From Pedobacter gandavensis (GTDB taxonomy: Bacteria > Bacteroidota > Bacteroidia > Sphingobacteriales > Sphingobacteriaceae), in assembly GCF_014172405.1 (NCBI RefSeq), contig NZ_WNXC01000005.1, positions 62,001-126,000 on the forward strand: 64,000 nt of DNA, in the 5' to 3' direction. The translations under genes were made by a program, and so were the position numbers. Of this stretch, positions 1 to 8,304 are shown in pieces. The stretch's first letter is position 1. Each line of letters opens with the position of its first letter. The notes beneath the pieces were generated by a model. The model was given only the letters and a program-made list of their open reading frames with translations, was not told the DNA's origin and searched no databases.

Positions 1-2369
1 ATCGCAAAGTTGGCATTGATATCCCAAGTCCAGTCTTTTGACTTAATTGGCGTACCACCTAAACTCATCTCAAAACCATGACTCTTGATTTCACCTGCAT
101 TTACTAAAGCAGAAGAGAATCCAGTTGTCGAAGGAAGACTCAGGGAAATGATCTGATCTTTCGAAGTTCTGTCATAGTAATTGAAATTAAATCTCAATCT
201 GTCTTTAATGAACCTTAATTCTAAACCTGCCTCATATGCATCAGATAATGCAGGTTTCAAATTTGCATTAGGAATCTGGTTAGGCACAGTAAGAGAAGGG
301 TAATCACCATAAAATCCATTTGGACTATACGTTTGATAAATCTTGTATGGGTCCACATCAGAACCAGTACGTCCGGCAGAGAAAGTTGCTTTACCAAATG
401 ATAAGATGTCATTTGCAGGAATTAAATCACTGAATACAAAAGACAATGCCGCTCCACCGTATAGGTAAGAGTTGTTATTATCCGGCAAAGAAGAAGACCA
501 GTCATTTCTGATGTTTAAATCTAAAAACAAGAAGTTCTTATAACCCGTATTCACGTAACCATACATACTTCTAACTTTTTTGTTGAAAATATTGCTGGTT
601 AACAATGGTCTGTTTCTAGAAGCAGAAAGGTTGTAATAATCAGGAACGGTAAAACCACCTACTGTAGTACCTTGCATATCTTCGCTATGGTTGATACGCA
701 ACTCACCGAAAGCACCTGCATTAAAAGAGAATTCTCCTACTTGCTTTTTATAGTTTGCATCTAAAACAAAGTTGTTTTCTCTGGTGCGCTCTTGTTTTGA
801 ACGGTAACTTTCCTGGTTTAATGTTCCTGAAGCTACTCTTGATTCATCTCTGAAACTACCATAGTTGCCTTTTGCAGTAAAATTAATGTTTAAGTCCGGC
901 AGTAATTTATAAGAAGCCTGCATAAATCCGAAAACCCTGGAAGTATTGCTTTCTGAAATATTCTCATAAGCTTCCGTATATGGATTATCCCAGTATTTAG
1001 GTGCTGAATTTCTTGGGTCTGAAATGTTCCAAGAAGTAAATGTACCATCTGGATTTCTATAGTTTCTCAGTTTTTTGATGTTGGTATCTCTGTGGAACCA
1101 CTGGCTGAATGAACCTGCAGTTTGTGTTCCATAACCATCTAGTGGTGTATTGAAATTGTTGATCACCATGAAGTTAATGCTGGAGTTAATCGTCAATTTT
1201 TCAATTGGCTTATAAGTTCCATTTAAGCTCATTCTATTCTGATCTGCCTTCGTGTTTGGAGAAACACCTGTCTGATTTACATTGGTATAAGACATTCTAC
1301 CACTGAATTTATCTCCTGATTGAGAGATCGCAATATTCGTGTTATTCTGAACACCAGTCTCATAAAAATCTCTGATGTTATTAGGCTGAGCCACATAAGG
1401 TGCAGTTTTAGCGTAATCAGAATCATATTTATTCCATGAATAGAAAGGAGCATAAGGAAGACCATCAAATCTTGGACCCCAACTCACATCATCCTGGTAG
1501 TTATGGTATCTAACCCCATCCATCGCTTTCAAAGCAGGAGCATCTTTAGTTGGATCATATTTGAAATATTCCCATTCCTGAGAAGAACCACCACCATATT
1601 CATTCTGGTATTTAGGTAATGTGGCTACGTTTTCAATTGTAGTACTGTGATTCAATTCCACACCGAAACCTTTTTTCAAGGCACCTTTAGATTTGATCAC
1701 GACCACACCAGCATCACCCCTTTGGCCATATAAAGAAGTAGCCGCAGGGCCTTTCAATACAGTAAGGTCTTCTACATCATCCATATTTACACTCGTAGAA
1801 GGAACTACAACCCCATCTACAACATATAAAGGATCACGACCGCCATCAACACTACTAATACCACGAACGCGGATCTTAGAAGTACCGAATTTTGCACCTG
1901 AACCACCCAAAACCTGTACACCTGAGATTTTACCTGCTAAAGCAGTTCCAAGATCCAGTTGTTTAGTTTGTGTTAGCTGTTCCGCTTTTAAGCTTTGTTG
2001 TGCAGTACCTACAGAACGTTCTTTTCTGGTAATACCCAATGCAGAAGTAATATTTACTTCAGAAAGTGACTGTGCGTCAGCTTCCATAACTACATTGATC
2101 ACATTTGAAGCGCCAATTGCTTTAGTAACGGTTTTATAACCAAGGTAAGAGAATTCGAGAGTGGTTGCTGAAGCAGGAGCACTTAATGAAAATTTGCCCT
2201 CTCCAGATGTTTGTGCACCAATTTTAGTGCTTACGATTCTAACGGTAACGCCCGGCAGCGGATTTCCATCTGCTTTATCCGTAACTGTACCACTGATTGT
2301 CCGATTTTGTGCTACCGCAGTCCCTGCGATAAACATCAAAATGAACAAACTTTGTAAAAGTTTCTTCAT
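1..2369 (-). CDS. SusC/RagA-family TonB-dependent outer membrane receptor, C-terminus cut by window edge
   Basis: The reading frame begins at an ATG at 2369 and stays open to the window edge, giving about 789 residues of a protein usually near 1,000. It starts with a signal peptide ending Ala-Val-Ala-Gln, then a carboxypeptidase-regulatory-like domain (residues about 22-105, GTVTDKADGNPLPGVTV) and a plug domain with the SusC/RagA signature around DVEDLTVLKGPAATSLYG. The rest is Asn/Tyr/Gly-rich beta-barrel sequence. The family imports oligosaccharides, peptides or other large nutrients through the outer membrane using TonB, usually with a SusD lipoprotein encoded downstream; that position lies outside the window. 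The upstream M14 carboxypeptidase is on the same strand but 329 bp away, so linkage is uncertain. The substrate cannot be deduced. Confidence 0.93.
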   Translation of the reverse strand, partial: MKKLLQSLFILMFIAGTAVAQNRTISGTVTDKADGNPLPGVTVRIVSTKIGAQTSGEGKFSLSAPASATTLEFSYLGYKTVTKAIGASNVINVVMEADAQSLSEVNITSALGITRKERSVGTAQQSLKAEQLTQTKQLDLGTALAGKISGVQVLGGSGAKFGTSKIRVRGISSVDGGRDPLYVVDGVVVPSTSVNMDDVEDLTVLKGPAATSLYGQRGDAGVVVIKSKGALKKGFGVELNHSTTIENVATLPKYQNEYGGGSSQEWEYFKYDPTKDAPALKAMDGVRYHNYQDDVSWGPRFDGLPYAPFYSWNKYDSDYAKTAPYVAQPNNIRDFYETGVQNNTNIAISQSGDKFSGRMSYTNVNQTGVSPNTKADQNRMSLNGTYKPIEKLTINSSINFMVINNFNTPLDGYGTQTAGSFSQWFHRDTNIKKLRNYRNPDGTFTSWNISDPRNSAPKYWDNPYTEAYENISESNTSRVFGFMQASYKLLPDLNINFTAKGNYGSFRDESRVASGTLNQESYRSKQERTRENNFVLDANYKKQVGEFSFNAGAFGELRINHSEDMQGTTVGGFTVPDYYNLSASRNRPLLTSNIFNKKVRSMYGYVNTGYKNFLFLDLNIRNDWSSSLPDNNNSYLYGGAALSFVFSDLIPANDILSFGKATFSAGRTGSDVDPYKIYQTYSPNGFYGDYPSLTVPNQIPNANLKPALSDAYEAGLELRFIKDRLRFNFNYYDRTSKDQIISLSLPSTTGFSSALVNAGEIKSHGFEMSLGGTPIKSKDWTWDINANFA

Positions 2370-2698
2370 AAAAAAAATTAAAATTTAGGTTAGTTAATAC
2401 GGCCTGAATATAGACAAACCTGAAAGGCGCAGCTCATCCAAAACCCGCACCAGAGGCTTAAATGACGGTTTCCTGACATAAAAACAGGCAAAAAACCCCA
2501 TTTTTGAGCAACCAAAAACAGATTAAATTTTACGAAAGAAGATTATTCCAAATTATATTTTTCTTAGCTATAACTAAGAAGTGCTAAAACCATTTTTTAT
2601 AGCGAAATCACAGTTTTAAATTAAAATGCATTTTTTTTGTAACAAATTTTATCATTTGGAGTCATCGAAACTGGAAAAATGCTGATAAATCAGACAAA
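2370..2698. other. Intergenic region upstream of the SusC-like gene
   Basis: This 329-bp AT-rich stretch has no convincing gene. It contains an inverted repeat with 7-bp arms (TTCTTAG, 2561-2567 and CTAAGAA, 2574-2580) without a T-run on the minus strand, so it is at best a weak terminator for the M14 gene. A possible minus-strand promoter for the receptor gene lies at 2415-2441: CAGGTTTG as a -7 element (one mismatch to TAnnTTTG) and TTG 16 bp upstream of it. Confidence 0.4.
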
Positions 2699-5182
2699 TT
2701 AGTCAACTAAAAACAGCGCATTCAGGAAAAGTTGCTTCCCATTTTCCCAAAAAGAGCGGAATAAAACGTTGGTTCCGATGTAAACAATAGTGCCTTTACC
2801 TAGAGATTGCACACCCAGCGTCATACCAGAACTTAAGGTTTTCACGACCTTCTTTCCTGCTACCCCAGCTACATAACTATCTGGCTTGAGCAGACCAACA
2901 TTCCAGCCTCTGTTTAATGGTGCATAAACATGGTTGTCTGTTTTTAGTGCATAGTAATAAGCTCCTAAACCCGTAGAAAGCGGATGACCTGCATCTAGAT
3001 GCAGCTTAAATATGGCCCCCGGGATCGCATCAGATAGATCTATTGCGTTTCGATTTGCATATAATGCCGGATTAACCAATAACTCCTCTTCTTTCATCTC
3101 GTCCTTCTTCTTGACTTCAAAAATCTTGGAATCAGTAACGCTTTGAACGGCATCCTCCAACAAAATCACCTTCCCCCCAATCTTGATCCAATCTTCCAGT
3201 TTGTCCATTGTTTCTACTGGATAAGTGCCATCAGGAAGAATCAACACATTGATTTTATTCAGATTAAGATTGTCTATATTTCTTAAGGCAATCAGGCTAA
3301 CCGGATAATTTAACTCCTGCTCCATAAAATGCCAGACTTCCCCAACACTTTGTGAGGAGCTCTCCGGACCAGCAACAATAGCAACCTTTGGTACGGTTAA
3401 GATCCGATAAGCCGATGAGCCAAAATCCTTTCCCTTATCCACAAACCCACTTACAGCCGGGTAAAAAGCTTTTTTTGTTTTCCGTTCTATCGCAGCGATT
3501 TTTGCCGTTAAGGTAGGAATGACCCGTTCATTTTCTGTGCGATACACCAATAAAGAGCCCAATCCGAATTTACGTCCCGCCATCATAAAAGGCTCTTCCG
3601 CAATGCGAACCTTTATGTTTTCCTTTTGCAATTCCATCAATATTTGGGCATCAGGTAAACCACTCCAGGGGAAAATCCAGGCATAAGGCTTAACCACGGC
3701 AGGAAAAACTTCCTGCTTTTCTTCTGGCAAAGGATAAAGCCCTTTTATCGCTTCTGTGGTAGCAAAAGCAGGTAACCCATAAGCATAAGGCAATGCCCAG
3801 GCTGTAATATCATAAGTATTAGAATCAGTCACAGCAGTTTGCGGTTCCATTAATACATTGGCTAAGACCGCTCTGGCTTGGTTTAAATTAATGATCAGGT
3901 CGTTCCGATCCACTTTAAACCGCTCCATTTTACCGCTTTCATAGCTATAACCTGTTACTTCTTTATCCAACCCATAAGCGAATTGGATGTGGTTTTTTTT
4001 CAAAAGCCCCGCCAATTTGTGAAGGCGATAAGCATTCTGGGATTTGATGACAAAGCTTTTATAAGCACCGGGAGGATCCAGTACGCCCTTTTCAAAATAC
4101 TTCCTAAACTCCTCAATCAATTGATCTGCATGATTAGAAACAGTTTCCAAGGTGGCCATACCCGTGGTAAAATGATGCGCAATTCTATCTTTTAAGGTTA
4201 ATGTATCCCCATCGATGGTAGCCACAGCCAATCCAGCACCAATTCCCCCTTGCTCATAGGTCATCCCGATAGCCCCATTATATAAAGGATAGGTGTCCCC
4301 ATAAGAAGGATATAACAAATCAAACTGCTCTTTGGTAAAATATTGCCAGCCATTCTGATCAAAATACTTCGCATTGTTCTTCCCGACCGTAATCTGGAAA
4401 CTCCTTTGCCAAGGGCTGATGTCCTGATGAATCGGCTCTGCAGCAGGAGCAAAATAGTAGGGTTCATTGTAACTTTGCTCATGAAAATCGACATGTACTT
4501 CCGGCATCCAATCCTGGTATAAATCCAATCTTTGCTGTGTTTCTATCTGTGATTGCCATGCCCAGTCCCTGTTCAAATCGAAATAATAATGGTTAGAACG
4601 CCCACCTGGCCAGGGTTCAATATGCTCTCTGGCCATAGGATTTGGATTGGGTTGAATTCCCATGTTGGAGCCAAAAAAGTTCAGATATCGCTCCCTACCA
4701 TCTGGATTGAGGCATGGATCTATGATGACCACTGTATTCTTTAGCCAATTTTGAATGCCAATAGATTTCGCTTCAGCAAGCGTAAACAACATTTTCAAAG
4801 CAGTTTCCGTAGAACTTGCCTCATTACCATGAACATTATAACTTAGCCATAAGATAGCCGGTTGCTTCCCTTTGATGAGTGGTTTTTCTGCGTTGCTCAA
4901 ACTCAGATTTTGCCTTCTGATCAAATCCAGATTATCCATGTTCTCTTTTGCAGAGATCACCGCGACTAAAAGTTCTCTTCCTTCGTAGGTTGTACCATAT
5001 TTCTGAATTTTGATGTTCTTATTGGCGGATCCCAAATATTTAAAATATTCAAGCACCTTATAATGCGGTGTAAACTTACTGCCCAAAGCGTAGCCTAAAA
5101 ATTCATCAGGCGACTTTAACTGCGCTTCCGCAGGCTTTAGTCCAATCAGCAACAGCAAGAATGAAAGCAAATAATATTTCAT
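2699..5182 (-). CDS. Secreted M14-family zinc carboxypeptidase
   Basis: The 827-residue product carries a signal peptide (residues 1-20, ending AEA) and an M14 peptidase domain at about 35-350. The zinc-binding HxxE is visible as H118/E121 in NVHGNEASSTE, the third ligand is probably H234 in HVDFHEQ, substrate-binding residues lie in NPDGRERY (159-166) and LNRDW (203-207), and E310 in TYEQGG fits the catalytic glutamate. Residues about 350-827 form a large extension whose last part (LPDGTYP, GGKVILLEDAV) resembles a GATase1-like fold, as seen in other Bacteroidota M14 proteins. It should remove C-terminal residues from peptides, or act on peptidoglycan peptides, in the periplasm or outside. 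It is a stand-alone gene divergent from murF (88 bp between starts). The family call is firm; the substrate is unknown. Confidence 0.92.
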   Translation of the reverse strand: MKYYLLSFLLLLIGLKPAEAQLKSPDEFLGYALGSKFTPHYKVLEYFKYLGSANKNIKIQKYGTTYEGRELLVAVISAKENMDNLDLIRRQNLSLSNAEKPLIKGKQPAILWLSYNVHGNEASSTETALKMLFTLAEAKSIGIQNWLKNTVVIIDPCLNPDGRERYLNFFGSNMGIQPNPNPMAREHIEPWPGGRSNHYYFDLNRDWAWQSQIETQQRLDLYQDWMPEVHVDFHEQSYNEPYYFAPAAEPIHQDISPWQRSFQITVGKNNAKYFDQNGWQYFTKEQFDLLYPSYGDTYPLYNGAIGMTYEQGGIGAGLAVATIDGDTLTLKDRIAHHFTTGMATLETVSNHADQLIEEFRKYFEKGVLDPPGAYKSFVIKSQNAYRLHKLAGLLKKNHIQFAYGLDKEVTGYSYESGKMERFKVDRNDLIINLNQARAVLANVLMEPQTAVTDSNTYDITAWALPYAYGLPAFATTEAIKGLYPLPEEKQEVFPAVVKPYAWIFPWSGLPDAQILMELQKENIKVRIAEEPFMMAGRKFGLGSLLVYRTENERVIPTLTAKIAAIERKTKKAFYPAVSGFVDKGKDFGSSAYRILTVPKVAIVAGPESSSQSVGEVWHFMEQELNYPVSLIALRNIDNLNLNKINVLILPDGTYPVETMDKLEDWIKIGGKVILLEDAVQSVTDSKIFEVKKKDEMKEEELLVNPALYANRNAIDLSDAIPGAIFKLHLDAGHPLSTGLGAYYYALKTDNHVYAPLNRGWNVGLLKPDSYVAGVAGKKVVKTLSSGMTLGVQSLGKGTIVYIGTNVLFRSFWENGKQLFLNALFLVD

Positions 5183-5220
5183 AATCAGGATTTATTCTCC
5201 AAAATACTAAAGAATATTTT

Positions 5221-5247
5221 TTGTTTCTCTTTCATAGTGTAATTTTA
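5221..5247 (+). promoter_or_regulatory. Possible murF promoter
   Basis: A TTG at 5221-5223 is followed after 16 bp by TAATTTTA at 5240-5247, one mismatch from the Bacteroidota -7 consensus TAnnTTTG. It lies 24 bp upstream of the murF ATG. The call rests on pattern matching only. Confidence 0.35.
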
Positions 5248-5270
5248 CCATATCATTTAGATTTAAGCAC

Positions 5271-6572
5271 ATGTCAACCAGCAATTCCCTGTATCAACAT
5301 TTTTTAAGCCACCGTACAGTATGCACCGATACCAGGAGCATTACCAAAGACTGTTTGTTTTTTGCCTTAAAAGGAGAAAATTTTGATGCCAATTCCTTTG
5401 CTGCACAAGCTTTAAATCTAGGTGCAGCCTATGCCATCATCGATAATCCTGATTTTCTTCTGGATGATCGCACTATTTTAGTGCCAGATGTGTTGACCGC
5501 CTTACAGCAACTGGCTAAATACCACCGTGAGCAACTCCATATTCCGGTTATTGGCCTAACCGGAAGCAATGGTAAAACCACGACCAAAGAACTGATCAAT
5601 GCCGTTCTTTCTGAAAAATATAAAACTTTTGCCACAAAAGGCAACCTCAATAACCATATTGGTGTCCCGCTTTCCCTACTTTCCTTGACCTCAGAAACGG
5701 AAATTGCAGTGATAGAAATGGGTGCAAATCACCAAAAAGAAATCGAATTTTTATGTGAACTCGCACAACCAACCCATGGCCTGATCACCAATATCGGCAT
5801 GGCTCATTTAGATGGATTTGGCGGGTTTGAAGGCGTTAAGAAAGGAAAAGCTGAGCTTTTTGCCTACCTAAAAAAACACGATGGTACTGCTTTTATCAAC
5901 CGTGATAATCCCTATTTATTAGAGATGACTGCAGCTGCAGATTTAACAAAAACCGTGTATTATGGTAAACAAGCGAACAATACCATCTCCGGTACCTTAT
6001 TAAAAACAGATCCATTTTTAGAACTTTCCTGGACGGATCAGGTAAAAAAGCATGAAGTTCATACCCAGCTAACTGGTGCCTATAATTTCGAAAACATCCT
6101 TGCAGCGATTGTCATCAGTCATTTCTTTGGCTTGACTGAAGCAGAGATCAATGCGGGATTATCTGGATACCAACCGAAAAATAACCGTTCACAGCTGAGC
6201 AAAACGGATAAAAACACGGTCATCTGTGATTTTTACAATGCCAATCCGAGTAGCATGATCGCGGCTCTTGCCAATATAGCATCCCTTTCTGCGACAAAAA
6301 AAGTGGTGATTATCGGAGACATGTTTGAGCTGGGCAGCGAAGCCGCTGCACAACACCAACTCATCATTTCCGAAGCAGAAAAAACCCATATCAATACGCT
6401 CATTTTCATTGGAAAACACTTTTACGATGAAAAAGGAGCCCATAGGGGCCATTTCTTCCAAAGCCCGGCTGAAGCCAAAGAATTCCTGGAAAAAGAATCC
6501 ATTGCAGATAGCCTGGTCTTGTTAAAAGGCTCGAGAGGGATGGCTCTCGAACAATTACTGCCGTTATTATAA
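5271..6572 (+). CDS. murF: UDP-N-acetylmuramoyl-tripeptide--D-alanyl-D-alanine ligase (MurF)
   Basis: MurF adds D-Ala-D-Ala to UDP-MurNAc-tripeptide in the cytoplasm, the last cytoplasmic step of building the peptidoglycan precursor pentapeptide. The 433-residue product has the normal length. The N-terminal substrate-binding part (DTRSITKDCLFFALKGENFD, residues 20-39) is followed by the ATP-binding loop GLTGSNGKTTTKE (95-107, Lys102), the Mur-ligase motif around NNHIGVPLSLL, the central NIGMAHLDGFGG stretch and the C-terminal DFYNANPSSM motif typical of MurF. The gene stands apart from other mur genes, with the M14 gene divergent upstream and a DUF6266 orphan 336 bp downstream. No lesion is visible. 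Confidence 0.97.
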   Translation: MSTSNSLYQHFLSHRTVCTDTRSITKDCLFFALKGENFDANSFAAQALNLGAAYAIIDNPDFLLDDRTILVPDVLTALQQLAKYHREQLHIPVIGLTGSNGKTTTKELINAVLSEKYKTFATKGNLNNHIGVPLSLLSLTSETEIAVIEMGANHQKEIEFLCELAQPTHGLITNIGMAHLDGFGGFEGVKKGKAELFAYLKKHDGTAFINRDNPYLLEMTAAADLTKTVYYGKQANNTISGTLLKTDPFLELSWTDQVKKHEVHTQLTGAYNFENILAAIVISHFFGLTEAEINAGLSGYQPKNNRSQLSKTDKNTVICDFYNANPSSMIAALANIASLSATKKVVIIGDMFELGSEAAAQHQLIISEAEKTHINTLIFIGKHFYDEKGAHRGHFFQSPAEAKEFLEKESIADSLVLLKGSRGMALEQLLPLL

Positions 6573-6908
6573 GCGGTAAATCATTCATTATCTTTATTCC
6601 GATACCATTTTTGTATAGAATTTCATTCTAAATACAAATCAAAAAGAAAACAAAAACGCCCTTAAAACACTTGTTATAGAAATCAAAATTTCAAGGGATT
6701 TTCTGCGGCTCTGCTAGGGCTTTGCTAGGGCTAAACAGCGCCAAATCAGCCTTTCAAAACCGGCGAAATCCCCTTGAAAATCACCAGCTATAACCTCCCA
6801 ATTTAAATGAGTATATACATTGCAGCTGACATAAACTTCAATTATACAGGAATTTAAACGCTACCTTGATCAAGGTTAAAAATAAATTTAACCCTAAAAA
6901 AAAGATCA
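6573..6908. other. Intergenic region with nested small repeats after murF
   Basis: No gene is seen in these 336 bp, but small repeats are. An imperfect inverted repeat (TTTCAAGGGATTTTC near 6689-6703 and GAAATCCCCTTGAAA near 6765-6779, two single-base indels) encloses about 60 bp that includes a direct repeat TGCTAGGGCT (6712-6721 and 6723-6732). Further down are a 14-bp palindrome ACCTTGATCAAGGT (6863-6876) and an overlapping inverted repeat GGTTAAA/TTTAACC (6874-6893) shortly before the next gene. They could be a murF terminator and an operator for the next gene, but no T-run supports termination. Confidence 0.45.
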
Positions 6909-7811
6909 ATGGCAACATTTAAAAGCAGTCCCCTCGGGATACCCAATGGAAAAATCGGAGACGTAATTTTCTATGAAAGAAACGGAAAATTGATTTGCAA
7001 GCAGGCTGGGGTTCCAGGCTCACAAACTGAATTACAAAAGGCCAATTGCCAAGCCATGGCAGTCACCACAAAACTGCTCAGTCCCATACTCAAATTTATC
7101 AATATTGGCTTTGGACAACAGGTAAAAGGGATCGACAAAAATCCACATAATCTGGCCGTCAGTTACCACAAAAAACATGCTTTAAAAGGAGTTTACCCCA
7201 ACATTCGGGTCGATTTTACGAAGGTGATTGTCAGCCAGGGCGAATTAGCTCAAATTACGGATATGAAATTCCGTCAAACAGCAACTGGCCTGCAATTTAA
7301 CTGGGACCCTAAACTAAAATTTAAAGCGGAAGAATATGACGATCAGGTCATGATCTTAATTTATTATACGGCCCGAAAAAAAGCGGATCAATATTTAAAT
7401 GCGGCAAGGAGAAGCGAGGGCGCTCATTTTATAGCAATGGACGAAGAAGATCTTGACTCCCCTTTGGCGGTCTACATCAGCCTTAAAAGCGCTGATGGCG
7501 CCAAAATTTCAGACAGCATGTATCTTGGAATGCTAAATCAGCCTTTGGAACGTTTAGCGATGTCTGCAGAGATGACAGCGATGGATGTAAAATATGAAGA
7601 GAAAAGGAAAATTAACGACCTTAAATCCAGGTTAACACAGGTCACAAAATTATATATCCAACAATTGACGGAAATACAAAAGGGGGAAAGAATTGAAGAC
7701 AAAGCTTTTATAGCCCTGGAAGCTAATTATTTAACCCTTAAATCAAGTATTCGCCATATCTCGGAAACATTAGATCCCCAAAAAGATAGCAGCAAATTAC
7801 TGGATAATTAA
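6909..7811 (+). CDS. DUF6266-family protein of unknown function
   Basis: The 300-residue product has no signal peptide or membrane segment. The N-terminus (SPLGIPNGKIGDVIFYERNG, residues 6-25) resembles DUF6266 proteins, which are numerous in Sphingobacteriia and have no known role. The middle (about 115-210) looks like a beta-sandwich with hydrophobic strands such as MILIYYTARKK and AVYISLKS. The C-terminal 70 residues are charged and predicted helical. It lies alone between murF and the convergent gldH gene, whose stop is only 13 bp away. The leader carries a palindrome (6863-6876) that may be regulatory. I recognise the family only by its sequence style. Confidence 0.75.
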   Translation: MATFKSSPLGIPNGKIGDVIFYERNGKLICKQAGVPGSQTELQKANCQAMAVTTKLLSPILKFINIGFGQQVKGIDKNPHNLAVSYHKKHALKGVYPNIRVDFTKVIVSQGELAQITDMKFRQTATGLQFNWDPKLKFKAEEYDDQVMILIYYTARKKADQYLNAARRSEGAHFIAMDEEDLDSPLAVYISLKSADGAKISDSMYLGMLNQPLERLAMSAEMTAMDVKYEEKRKINDLKSRLTQVTKLYIQQLTEIQKGERIEDKAFIALEANYLTLKSSIRHISETLDPQKDSSKLLDN

Positions 7812-7824
7812 GGTTAAATGCTTC

Positions 7825-8304
7825 TTACTGAGCTATTGCAGAAACCTTTATTCCCGCGTCACTGATTTCTTTAAGTGGGTTATCACGCATATTTTGCTCC
7901 AGTTCCAACTCATATTTTCCTGGAGAAGGAAACTTATAATTGGTCAGTAAGGGCAAAGTATAGGTGTAAAGGTTGCCGGATCCAGCACCATTCCATTGGC
8001 CATCAGGTTGTGCCAGACGGTATTCGTATCGTCTGCTCGCCTTTTTCTCGCCTTGCTTGTTCAGGTGCATTAAGACAAAGATGTTGGAATAGCCATAATC
8101 AGCGGTATGGCGAAGCTTAAAATAGATATTATAAGGCTTGCTGCTATCGGTAATGTCAACTACCGCTTTTACTTTATGGTCATAGCTCCAATTTCTGGAG
8201 GGCATAGAAACATTATTGTCAATCACATTATTGGTATCGCAACCGCTCAAAAGAGCGGCTGTGATACCCGTAATTAGCATTAAAACTGCTTTAAAATTAT
8301 TCAT
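7825..8304 (-). CDS. gldH: Gliding motility lipoprotein GldH
   Basis: The ATG at 8304 gives 159 residues starting with a lipoprotein signal (LLSGC, Cys22). An open frame continues upstream through the low-complexity end of the ricT gene, but only this start yields the lipobox. The body matches GldH in size and pattern (NWSYDHKVKAVVDI, IYFKLRHTADYGYSNIFV, PDGQWNGAGSGNLYTYTL). GldH is an envelope lipoprotein needed for gliding in Flavobacterium; it is widespread in Bacteroidota, including non-gliders, where its job is unclear. The start overlaps the ricT stop by 8 bp (ATGAATAA), indicating translational coupling within a holB-ricT-gldH operon. Confidence 0.85.
   Translation of the reverse strand: MNNFKAVLMLITGITAALLSGCDTNNVIDNNVSMPSRNWSYDHKVKAVVDITDSSKPYNIYFKLRHTADYGYSNIFVLMHLNKQGEKKASRRYEYRLAQPDGQWNGAGSGNLYTYTLPLLTNYKFPSPGKYELELEQNMRDNPLKEISDAGIKVSAIAQ

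Noticed and set aside
1693..2388. Plus-strand open frames near the window start
   Set aside because: They are antisense to the signal peptide, regulatory and plug domains of the SusC-like receptor.
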